From contig JADJEA010000007.1 of assembly GCA_016702415.1 (NCBI GenBank), positions 1-28,290 on the forward strand: a stretch of 28,290 bases of DNA. Direction: 5' to 3'. The DNA is from Nostocoides sp. (lineage in GTDB: Bacteria; Actinomycetota; Actinomycetes; Actinomycetales; Dermatophilaceae). Below are positions 17,824 to 26,272 of this stretch, piece after piece (within the stretch, counting starts at the first letter, position 1; the number at the start of each line of letters is the position of its first letter). A program made the translations under genes and the position numbers. The notes beneath the pieces are model-generated. The model ran no database searches. It saw only the letters and a list, made by a program, of their open reading frames with translations, and had not been told where the DNA came from.

Positions 17824-19041
17824 GCTCGGCGGGGGACCGGGCGCAGGGCGACCGTCCTCTGACGGTCCTGCTCGTCAGTCCCGTCGGTGCTCGGGATGTC
17901 CACTCCGGTGATGTCACCTACACCACGGAACTGCTCGCCACGCCGCCCCCGGGTGCGCTACGTGACCTACGACGAGGCGCTGGACGCCGGCACCTCGTCG
18001 AGCTCGGCCGGTGGCGAGGGCGGGCGGGCCCGCCGCAGACCCCCCAGGCCATGGCCGTCGCCGTGGCGGCCAAAGCGGAAGCGGTCCTGCGACGGTCCAG
18101 GCTCGTGTTCCGGGAGCCCGTCCGGCACTTCCAAGTGACGCCAGGCGCGTTCGACCTCATCCACACCCATGTGTTCCACACCGCCTTCCATGGAACCCAA
18201 CCGCCAGTGGTGATGTCCGCCGGAGCCCGCTGGCGTGGCTCTACCGGGACGCCTGGGGATGGGGCAGACCCGCCTGCGGATGGCGACGGCCTTCGACGGG
18301 GCCGTGGGCCGATGGAGCCGGGCGTCCATGTGCACGCACCACAGAGGACAAGCCAGGCGCTTCGTGTCACCGAGCCGGTTCCTGCGGGACTGGCTCGTGG
18401 CGGCGGGTTGGCCCGCGGACCGGGTCGACATCGTCCCCAACTACTGTGCCGACCCACTGGGCGACCTCTCAACCGGGCAGGAGTGGAGCAGGCCGCGATC
18501 GGCCGTGCCGACGATCGGCTTCGTGGCCAAGGACTTCGAGGCCAAGGGCGGGGAGCTGGTGGTCCAAGCCCACGCCCGGCTGCGGGCCCGCCATCCACAA
18601 CTGCGACTGGTCATCGTCGGCTCAACCCCTCGCCTTCCGGAGGCCGAGCTGGCTGCGCGAGGGATCTCCTGGACCGCTTTCGTGCCGCGCCATGAGCTGT
18701 TGAGACAAGGTGCTTCCCGCAGCTGGATGTCCTGGCCCACCCGTCCGGGGTCGACGCCCTGCCCTACAGCGTCATGGAGGCGCTGGCGCGCGGCATACCG
18801 GCCCTGGTGTCGGACCACACCTCATTGCCGGAGCCTGGTCGAGAACGGCGCTGGGGTGGCGGTGCCGCGGACCGTGGAAGCGGTGACCGAAGGGCTGGAT
18901 CGCTTACTCTCACCGGCAGTCTGGGCCGGGGCGTCGCCAGCGGCGCGGGCCCACTTCGAGCGACGGTTCAGTGCACGGACCCAGGCGCCCGCGCTGGGCC
19001 TGGCTTATCGCGCGGCGCTGGCGCAGAGCCCAGTTCAGTAG
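17820..19041 (+). CDS. Glycosyltransferase family 4 (frameshifted)
   Basis: GT-B glycosyltransferase, last gene of the long operon. GTG 17820 overlaps the previous stop (GTGA). PLTVLLVSPVGARDVHSGDV begins the acceptor domain; RYVTYDEALDAGT, DLIHTHVFHTAFHGTQPPVV (about 18153-18212) and RFVSPSRFLRDWLVAAGWPA follow. VDIVPNYCADPLG leads to the donor domain TIGFVAKDFEAKGGELVVQA (about 18513-18570) and RLVIVGSTPRLPEAEL. Around 18745-18840 VDALPYSVMEALARGIPALV replaces the first Glu of the usual E-x7-E with Asp. The end reads GLAYRAALAQSPVQ, TAG 19039-19041, and overlaps the convergent sugar transferase stop by a few bases. Confidence 0.85.
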
Positions 19042-20481
19042 GCTCCGCGGCTCTCCCGCATCGCCCGCAGGGTCCGCCACAGATGCGCAGGTCCGAGGTG
19101 AACGACCAGTTCTCCACGTAATAGAGGTCCAGGCGCGCTGTCCTCCCCACGACAGGTCGCTCCGTCCGCTCACCTGCCAGAGCCCGGTCAGACCCGGCTT
19201 GACCAGGAGGCGACGATGGACGTCCTCCTCATAGGCCGCCACCTCGCTCTCCAACGGCGGCCGAGGGCCCACCAGGCTCATCTCGCCGCGCAACACGTTG
19301 CCCAGTTGGGGAAGCTCATCGAGGCTGGTCCGGCGCAGGAACCGGCCCACCCGGGTCACCCGCGGGTCGTCGCGCAGCTTGAACAGCGGACCGTCGGCGT
19401 CGTTGGCCTCGGGTCGGGCCTGCTCGGCGCCGACGTGCATGGTGCGGAACTTGGCCATAACGAAGTTCCGCCCACCTTGGCCGACGCGGCGCTGGGTGAA
19501 GAACACCGGCCCCCGGGTCCTCGAACCAGATGAGCACCGCCACGACGACGAACACCGGGGCAAGCAGGACGATGAGGACTGTCGCCGCGAGGATGTCGAA
19601 AGCGAACTTGACGGCCAGCGGCGTCCCCGCGAAGTGCGGAGCTTCGACATAGAGCAAGGGGAGGCCGGCCACCGGCGGGCATGAATCCGAGGCCCGGCGA
19701 CATCGGTCATCCCGGGGGCGACCACCAGCTCGATACCGGTGCCCTCCAGAGCCCACCCCAGTTTGCGCAGCCCGGTAGCACCGAGGCGCGAGGACGCGGC
19801 ATACGCTACTACGTCGATGCCCAAGCGTTGCGCCTGCGCGGCCGCTTCGTCCTCGGAACCGACGACGGGGACGCCTTGTACGTGGTCCAGAGTGCCAGAG
19901 CAGCAGACGGCCACGACTCGGAACCCCGCGTCGGTGGCCGCGGTGAGATCCCGGATCAGTGGACCGATGTGCTCGACGTCTCCGACGACGAGGACGGCGT
20001 CGGCGAACCTCCCGCGAGCGCGATTGGCGCCCAACCAGGACCGCCAGACGCGCCGGGACGCCAACAGCCCGATCAGGCCGACCGGGAACGCCACGAGCAC
20101 ATACCCACGGGCCAACTCCAGCTTGGACAGATAGCTGATGATCGCCAAGGTGGCGAACAGCCGGAAGGTCGCGTTGACGACCGCGCGGTATTCCTGGGTC
20201 CCGTGGCCGAGCATCCGGGGGTCGTATGCCGCATGCAACCGCAGCGACACCAGCCACAGGACCACGACGCTCACCGAGACCCAGGTGTATTCGAGGTCCA
20301 GGACCGAGGTCGTCGGGTCGGCGACGTTGGGATCGGGCGCGGTCCCGAACCGCAGCACTTGTGCGCCTGCGACGGCCAGAATCAGCACGAGGGCATCGCT
20401 GACCGACAGCCAGCGGGCGACGCGCCGAACACCGGCCCGTCCCTCCACGGCTGCGATTGTGGAGTCACCTCGCAGTGCCAT
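19035..20481 (-). CDS. Priming sugar-phosphate transferase (WbaP/CpsE-type polyprenyl glycosylphosphotransferase)
   Basis: Integral membrane enzyme that moves a sugar-1-phosphate to undecaprenyl phosphate, starting each repeat unit. ATG 20481 is preferred; ATG 20541 would add 20 residues. TM helices: SDALVLILAVAGAQVLRFG, SVSVVVLWLVSLRLHA, RLFATLAIISYLSKL and GYVLVAFPVGLIGLLASRRV. A Rossmann-like middle (AVLVVGDVEHIGPLIRDL; GIDVVAYAASSRLG) is followed by FAFDILAATVLIVLLAPVFV. The catalytic domain has FFTQRRVGQGGRNFVMAKFR (about 19440-19500), TSLDELPQLGNVLRGEMSLV and GPRPPLESEVAAYEED (about 19220-19320), and KPGLTGLWQVSGRSDLSWED. It ends RTLRAMRESRGAY, TGA 19037-19035. About 480 aa, normal for the family. 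Small frameshifts lie near 19660, 19510 and 19150. Confidence 0.9.
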
Positions 20482-20593
20482 CCCCGACCTCTCGCCCGCC
20501 TTGGCCTTGTCCACAGGATCCCCCAAGGCCACGTCGAGCATAACCGCGGGCTCTGCCGCGCCGGGGCCGTTTGGGGATGAGAGGCTGAGGACC

Positions 20594-21689
20594 ATGACCG
20601 CCCGGGACCCGACAGCGGAGCCGACCCGGGTGATGCTCAACGGCAAGTGGCTCGCCCAAGGGCGCACCGGCACGCAACGGTTCGCCGATGAGATCGGCCG
20701 TCGGTTGCTGATCGACCCGCGGTTGGACGTCCTCGTGGGGCTGCCCAGCGACGCCACCACGCCGACCTGGCTGCCACCCGAACGGGTGCGTCGGTCCCGG
20801 CTGCGGGGCGTGGCGTTCGAGCAGATCGCGCTGCCCGTCCTGGCGCGTCGTCGGGTCCTGGTCAGCCTGGCCGGACCGGCGCCACTGATCGTCCGGCGCC
20901 AGGTCGCGACCTTTCACGACGCGACGCCCTTCCGCTACCCGGCGACGTATACCCGGGCGTTCCGGGCCTGGCACCGGCTGATCTATCGCGTGGTCTCCGG
21001 TCGTGCGTCGGCAATCCTCACCGTGTCGGATTTCTCTGCGCGCGAGCTCGCCGAGGTCCTCGACCGTCCGCTGGGCCGCTTCCAGGTAGTCAGCAACGGG
21101 GCCGACCACCTTGGCGCGATCCCTCCGACACCCCCGGACCTGGGCCCGGGCGGGCTCCCTACCGGGTTCGTGCTCTGCGTCGGCACCCTGGCGGTGCACA
21201 AGAACCTCGCCGGAGTGCTCGACTGCCTAGAACGGGCCGCGCTGCCGACCGTGGTCGTCGGCGCTCGCGGCTCCGCTCGGGTCTTTGCGGGGACCGCCGA
21301 CGCCGGGGGCCACTCCTCCGTCATCCGGTATGCCGCCCAGCTCACCGACGCGCAGCTGGTCTGGCTCTACCAACGGGCGGGGGTGTTGGTGTTTCCGTCC
21401 CGCTACGAGGGGTTCGGGCTGCCCATCGTCGAAGCTCAGTCGCTGGGCTGCCCGGTCGTCGTCCCAGGCGGCCGGGCTGCCGGACGTGGCCGGCCGCGGG
21501 GCGATCCTCATCGACCCCGACCGACCGGACGACGTCCCCGCCGTCGTCCGGCGGGTGCTGGCCGATCCGGCCTGGCGCGCTGAAGTCGTCGCGGCCGGTC
21601 GACGCAACGCCGACCGGTTCCGTTGAGCCGACAGTGCCCAGCTCGTCGGTGATGTCATCCTCGCCACGCGAGGTGGGTCACAACGCTGA
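20594..21689 (+). CDS. Glycosyltransferase family 4 (frameshift and in-frame TGA)
   Basis: GT-B glycosyltransferase with a single clean frame over most of its length. ATG 20594 follows GAGGCTGAGG. RVMLNGKWLAQGRTGTQRFA, TFHDATPFRYPATYTRAFRA, ASAILTVSDFSARELAEVL and RFQVVSNGADHL form the acceptor domain. FVLCVGTLAVHKNLAGVLDC (about 21170-21230), VFPSRYEGFGLPIVEAQSLG (about 21390-21450, E-x7-E) and, after a frame change near 21465, AAGLPDVAGRGAILIDPDRP make up the donor domain. A TGA at 21624-21626 stands where related proteins have Trp (F-[ST]-W before the last helix). The same frame then continues ADSAQLVGDVILATRGGSQR to TGA 21687-21689, which I take as the true end. It overlaps the convergent GT4 stop. 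Confidence 0.85.
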
Positions 21690-22837
21690 CCGGAGGATCG
21701 CGGTATACAGCCGCGCATAGGCCTCGGCGACGGCCGACCAGGTGAACTCCGCGACCCGGTCCCGGCCCGCGGCGCCGAGCCGCGCGGCATACTCTTGGTC
21801 GCTCAGGACCCGCAGGATCGCGGCTGCCACGTCCGCAGCGTCGTCCGGGTCGACAAGCAGTCCGTCGACGCCGTGGCGGACCAGCGTGCCGGGCCCGTCT
21901 CGGTTGGTAGCGACCAGGGCAGTGCCCGCACGCCACGCTTCGAGAATGACGATGCCGAAGGCCTCCCGTCTGCTCGGGACCACGACGACGTCGGCGTCCG
22001 CCATCTCGGTGGCGACCTGTTCCTGCGTCAGCGGTCCGAGCAGGGACACCGCCTCGGATATCCCGAGCTGCTGGATCTGGTCGGTGAGCGACTCGGTCGC
22101 CGACCCCGACCCGCCTAGCCGCAGTCGGGCTCGTGGCAGGGTCCCCAGCACCGACGGCAGTGCGTCAAGCAACAGATCGAAGCCTTTAACCGGTTCGAGC
22201 CTGCCGACTGCACAGATCGTAGGGTCGGATCGGGGGTGCCGGGTCCAGGCTCCGAGGCCTCCAGCGGTGCGGGTGGGACGCCGTTGCCGATGACCGCTCC
22301 GTGGACCAGCCCGAAGCGTTCGCGCAGGTCCGCCACCACCACCTCGGACACTCCGGTAACCGCGGCCGCCATCGCGAGTGCTTTGCGGAGGGTGGTGCGA
22401 AGCAATGCCGAGTCCTCGAAGACCTGCACGTCCATGAACGTCTCGCCGTGGCTCGTCACCACGACGGGGACGTGGCAGCGAGCGGCGAGGGGGGCGGCAG
22501 ACACCCCGTTGGGGCGGGAGCGGTGGACGTGCAGAGGGTCGGGCCGGTCGGCAGGCGGCGCATTGCGCCACGCCCGCCACGCGGCTGGCGCAGCCCGGGC
22601 GAAGCGCGCCAGTGAGCCAGCCCGGGCGGCGGGCAGCGGCGTGGGGAGGTAGCGGACCGTGACGCCGTCGACGGTGCGGACCCCGAGGTGTTCGCCGCGG
22701 TCCACCGTCCACACGACCACCTCGTGCCCGAGGTCGCGCAATTCGCGCGCGATCTGGCGGACATGCTCTTCGACCCCACCGATGTGCGGGTAGAACGATG
22801 ACGCGATCAGGGCGACCCTGGTCTGGCCCGTCGGCAT
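21678..22837 (-). CDS. Glycosyltransferase family 4 (one frameshift)
   Basis: GT-B glycosyltransferase. ATG 22837 begins MPTGQTRVALIASSFYPHIG, followed by GGVEEHVRQIARELRDLGHE, the standard GT4 N-terminus with GG-E-H. VVWTVDRGEHLGVRTVDGV, PVVVTSHGETFMDVQVFEDS and VTGVSEVVVADLRERF follow. One frame change lies near 22230, between VIGNGVPPAP and ICAVGRLEPVKGFDLLLDAL (about 22150-22215). The donor domain has RLRLGGSGSATESLTDQI and VVVVPSRREAFGIVILEAWR (about 21940-21998, E-x7-E). The end reads FTWSAVAEAYARLYTAILRS, TGA 21680-21678. It is divergent from the next GT4 over 52 bases and converges with the previous one. Confidence 0.88.
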
Positions 22838-22889
22838 TCCACGCCCGCCTTCCGTCGTGCGGCCCACCCGGCCGCCCCGTGTTGGCATC

Positions 22890-23957
22890 ATGGCATCCGT
22901 GCCGCTCCTCGTCGTCGTCTCCAGCGCCAGCGCGGCTCCTATGGGTGCACAGGTTTACGAGGAGCAGATCGCGAACCGCGCTGCCGCCGCCCTTCTCGCG
23001 CACGGGCGGACACCTCGGTGGGAGGTGCGCCGGGAGATCTTCCGATCCCTCCGTTCGCCGCTGTCGGGCACCCGCCGACTGCCGATGGGCTGGGTTTCCG
23101 GCGCAGAAGGGCGCAGCCGAGCGCTGGTTGGTCGCGTGGCCTATCCCCGTGGAGCCCTCGTGCACCGCATGGGGTTGGAGCTGCCGCCAGGCCCGACTGA
23201 GGTCGTCACGCTGCACGATGTCGTGGCTTGGCGGTTCGTTGATGAGTCGGCCCCGGTGCGGGCAGCAGCGGCTGAGCTTCGGCGAGCGGCAGCGGTGATC
23301 TGTGTATCGGAGTTCTCGGCGAGCGAGGCCAGCGAGGCTCCTCGGGATCCGCAATCCGGTCGTCGTGCCCAATGGTGTCGATGCTCGCTTCCTCAGTGCT
23401 GCTCCGGCCACGCCCGAGGAGCGGGCCGTCTTAGGTCTTGTCGGTCCATATGTCCTGCACGCCGGAGGCGCTGCGGCGCGCAAGAACCTGGACTCCCTCG
23501 CGCAGGCGTGGCCCATCGTTCACCGTGAGCATCCCGACCTGACGCTCGCCTTGGCTGGGCCGCCGCATCCGCGACGCAATGCCCTGTTCGCCGGTATGCC
23601 GGGCACGCGCCTGCTCGGGCGGCTGCCGGACCCGGTCGTCCCCGGGATCGTCGCGGCGGCTGCCGCAGTCGTCGTGCCATCCACCTATGAGGGATTCGGG
23701 CTTCCCGCGCTGGAGGGGATGGCCGCTCGGGTGCCGGTCGTGGCGGCCCGGGTGCGGCCCTTCCGGAGGTGGTGGGTGACGGCGGGGTGCTTGTTGAGCC
23801 GACCCCGGGCGCCATCGCGGCGGGGTTGCTCGATGTGCTCGCCGGCGGAGCAGATGTACTCGCCATGGTGCGCCGGGGACGCGCGAGGGCGGCCACCTTC
23901 AGCTGGGAAAGGAGCGCAGCGGGGCACGCGGCCGTCTGGTCCTCCGTCGCGCCGTGA
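22890..23957 (+). CDS. Glycosyltransferase family 4 (frameshifted)
   Basis: GT-B glycosyltransferase. ATG 22890 begins MASVPLLVVVSSASAAPMGA. RLPMGWVSGAEGRSRALVGR, VVTLHDVVAWRFVDESAPVR (about 23201-23258) and AAVICVSEFSASEAS follow. After one frame change, RLLGIRNPVVVPNGVDARFL (about 23335-23395), GPYVLHAGGAAARKNLDSLA and LTLALAGPPHPRRNALFAGM form the donor side. VVVPSTYEGFGLPALEGMAA (about 23668-23730) holds E-x7-E. The C-terminal frame reads VGDGGVLVEPTPGAIAAGLL and FSWERSAAGHAAVW, TGA 23955-23957. A clear Shine-Dalgarno is not seen. The LCP gene follows after 107 bases on the same strand. Confidence 0.85.
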
Positions 23958-24052
23958 CCGGAGCCGGCACTGGTGGATGTCGCCCACAGGATGTGGAATC
24001 CAGGGTGTCGTCGAGAGGATGCTCCGATCGCCGCGCCAATCAGGGGTTCGCC

Positions 24053-24058
24053 TAGACT
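24053..24058 (+). promoter_or_regulatory. Candidate -10 box for a leaderless LCP transcript
   Basis: TAGACT at 24053-24058 fits the TAnnnT -10 pattern and ends six bases before the ATG at 24065. There is no Shine-Dalgarno sequence between it and the start codon. This spacing is what leaderless actinobacterial messages show. The -35 region near 24030 is not recognisable. Confidence 0.35.
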
Positions 24059-24064
24059 CGGACA

Positions 24065-25100
24065 ATGTCCGATCGTCGGCCCCGGGAGGCTGCCGCACCG
24101 GGGAGCGGCGCCGGAACCGGCGGTTGCTCTTCGCGGTGGTCATCATGCTGGTGGTGCCCGTCGTGGCGCTGGGCGGTTATCTCGGTTGGCTCAACCACCT
24201 CGTCACGACGAACTTGCAGTATGCCGATCTCCTGCCGACCCGGGGCCCGCTCGTGTCGGCCGACGTCGGGGAGGGCTTCGACCCGTCCGAACCGGGCGCG
24301 GGCGGCATACCAACCGCGACAGGAGTGCCTGCCGAAAGCGCGGGCGACAACTACTTGCTCATCGGTTCGGATGCTCGGTCAGGCCTTGCGGGTGCCCGTT
24401 CCGACGTCATCATCTTCGTCCACGTGCCGGTCGACAAACACAACGTCACCCTGATCCACTTCCCCGCGACATGTACGTGTTTATTCCAGGGCGCGGGCGT
24501 AACAAGATCAACGCGGCCTTTGCCTTTGGCGGTGCTCCGTTGCTGGTGGACACCGTTCAAACCATGCTCGGAGTGAAGATCGACCACGTCGCCATGATCG
24601 GCTTCGAGGGCTTCAAGCGCATGACCGACGCAGTCGGGGGCCTGGACGTTTACGTCGAAGAGGGCGGCAAGATCGACGGTCACGTGTTCACCCGAGGGAT
24701 GATGCACCTGAACGGAGACAGTGCCTTGGCCTTCGTCCGGGAACGCTACGACCTCAGCGAGGGAGACCTCAGCCGCGGCCGCAGACAGCAAGCATTTCTG
24801 AAGGCACTGATGCTCGAGGCGATCAGCGTCGAAACCTTGGCCAATCCAGCCCGGCTGGCCACGCTGATCGACGCCGCCACGAGCAACGTCATCGTCGATC
24901 GCGGCTTTGACCTGGCTCAAATGCGCGCGGACCTTTTTGCCATGAATGGACTTCGGCCCAGCGACATTCGTTTCCTCACGGCGCCGATCACGGGCTTCGG
25001 CACCTCGCCGTCCGGCGCCTCCATCGACCTGGTCGACTGGTCAAAGATGACCCGACTTGGCGCTGCGATCCGCGAGGACACCCTGGACGCTTACAGCTGA
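24065..25100 (+). CDS. LytR-CpsA-Psr (LCP) family glycan phosphotransferase (frameshifted)
   Basis: LCP enzymes attach undecaprenyl-linked glycopolymers to peptidoglycan outside the membrane. After about 20 cytoplasmic residues (SDRRPREAAAPG) a TM helix, LLFAVVIMLVVPVVALGGYL, follows one frame change. The extracellular part has YADLLPTRGPLVSADVGEGF, then the LCP domain: NYLLIGSDARSGLAGARSDV (about 24347-24405), LIHFPRDMYVFIPG (about 24450-24490, one frame change), NKINAAFAFGGAPLLVDTVQ and IDHVAMIGFEGFKRMTDAVG, with VGGLDVYVEE. HLNGDSALAFVRERYDLSEG and DLSRGRRQQAFLKALMLEAI carry the conserved Arg residues. It stops at TGA 25098-25100. About 345 aa. As the last glycan-locus gene on this strand it fits a role in anchoring the locus product to the wall. 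Confidence 0.88.
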
Positions 25101-25173
25101 GTGATCCACCACGGCTGCCGAGGCCCCAGACGACCCCCCCGCAGGACCCGGTGTCGGATTCGGGAAGAGGATG

Positions 25174-26127
25174 TCAGGCGGCGGCCCAGGTCTTGCCGCC
25201 GTCGTCGGATCGGTAAGTCGCATCGTCCAGCACGAACCACCCCGCGTCGCCCTCGATGCCCAGGGCAGCCTCACCGATCAGCCCGGCACTCTCTCGACCG
25301 CCCAGGTCCACGCAACCGATCTTCCTGACTGTCGTCCCGACGACGACGGACAGCTGAGCGCCGGAACACCCGTCGCCGGGGTGCGCAACGATAGCTGCCA
25401 GCTTGCCCGCCTCTAAGGCGCACGGCGAGTGCCGCAGCCTTGAGGGGTTTCGCGCGATCGCCACCCACGTCGATCCCGCGTTGGCCGTCTCCATCACACC
25501 TTTCCGGTGCCGCAGAGCACGGCAGCGGATGTCGCGGAGAGGACGAGACCGACACGGCGTCGGTCTCGCCGCACGGTGTGCTGCCTCGCCCAGCCGAGTT
25601 GACGACGTCTTTGGGGGTGGCGAGGACGGATACCACAGAGACAGCGCACCACCCGGACTCCACGTCTTGCCAGTGTCCGAACTGTGCAACGCCGACTCCC
25701 GGCAGGTGCTTTCGCTGCCCACGACGAGGATCTTGGTGCTGTCGGTGACCTGGACTCGAGAGATGACCGAGAAGGGGATAGCGATCTCGTCCCACGTCCG
25801 TCCGCCGTTGGCGGGGTGCCACGGTTTGCTGCCTCCCGCCGGACACGCGCCTTGCCGGAACTTCCACGCGCTGCTGGCGTCAACCGCCACGATTCCGAGT
25901 GGACCACGTGCGGTGCCGAGGTCTCTGCCGGAGGAGGTGCCGTTGCCGTCGTGGTTGGCGGAGCCGATGGCGGGCTGCTGTGAGTGGAGGCCGCGTCGTT
26001 GGTGACGGACACCGTCGAGGGCCAAGGGCTGACGGAACGGGTTGCGAAAGGCGAGGCTGATCAAGGCAACGTCGACAGCCAACAGCGCGACCAGTCCCCA
26101 CGTCGCCAGACGCGCTCGTGAGGTCAT
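25174..26127 (-). CDS. Membrane-anchored BNR-repeat (sialidase-type propeller) protein (frameshifted)
   Basis: ATG 26127 follows GGAG by five bases. The N-terminus has a signal-anchor helix, TWGLVALLAVDVALISLAF. A Thr/Pro/Ala-rich linker (THSSPPSAPPTTTATAPPP, about 25930-25985) follows. The exported part contains BNR/Asp-box-like repeats: NGGRTWDEI (about 25790-25815), SDTGKTWSPGG (about 25645-25680), ANAGSTWVAI (about 25455-25490) and DDGGKTWAAA at the end. It stops at 25174. Single Cys residues in the loops suggest disulphides outside the cell. The architecture suggests a beta-propeller that binds or trims a surface component, but no catalytic residues are evident and I would not call it a sialidase. 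It lies between the LCP gene and mfd, in the opposite direction to both. At least two frameshifts are present. Confidence 0.65.
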   Translation of the reverse strand: MTSRARLATWGLVALLAVDVALISLAFRNPFRQPLALDGVRHQRRGLHSQQPAIGSANHDGNGTSSGRDLGTARGPLGIVAVDASSAWKFRQGACPAGGSKPWHPANGGRTWDEIAIPFSVISRVQVTDSTKILVVGSESTCRESALHSSDTGKTWSPGGALSLWYPSSPPPKTSSTRLGEAAHRAARPTPCRSRPLRDIRCRALRHRKGVMETANAGSTWVAIARNPSRLRHSPCALEAGKLAAIVAHPGDGCSGAQLSVVVGTTVRKIGCVDLGGRESAGLIGEAALGIEGDAGWFVLDDATYRSDDGGKTWAAA

Positions 26128-26272
26128 GGGCACTCCGGGAGTCGAATCGGTGGGCAGCCGGGCTGGTCACTGCACCCACGTCATGGTAGGTGAGATGGCC
26201 GCCCGACGAGGTCAGGAACCAACTCACTGGGGTGAACTGCCTGGAATGTCCTAGCCGTAGAGTTGTTCGGCT

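Noticed and set aside
22857..23516. Apparent 5' extension of the minus-strand GT4 frame to 23516
   Set aside because: It runs antisense across the divergent GT4 at 22890; the family N-terminus begins at 22837.
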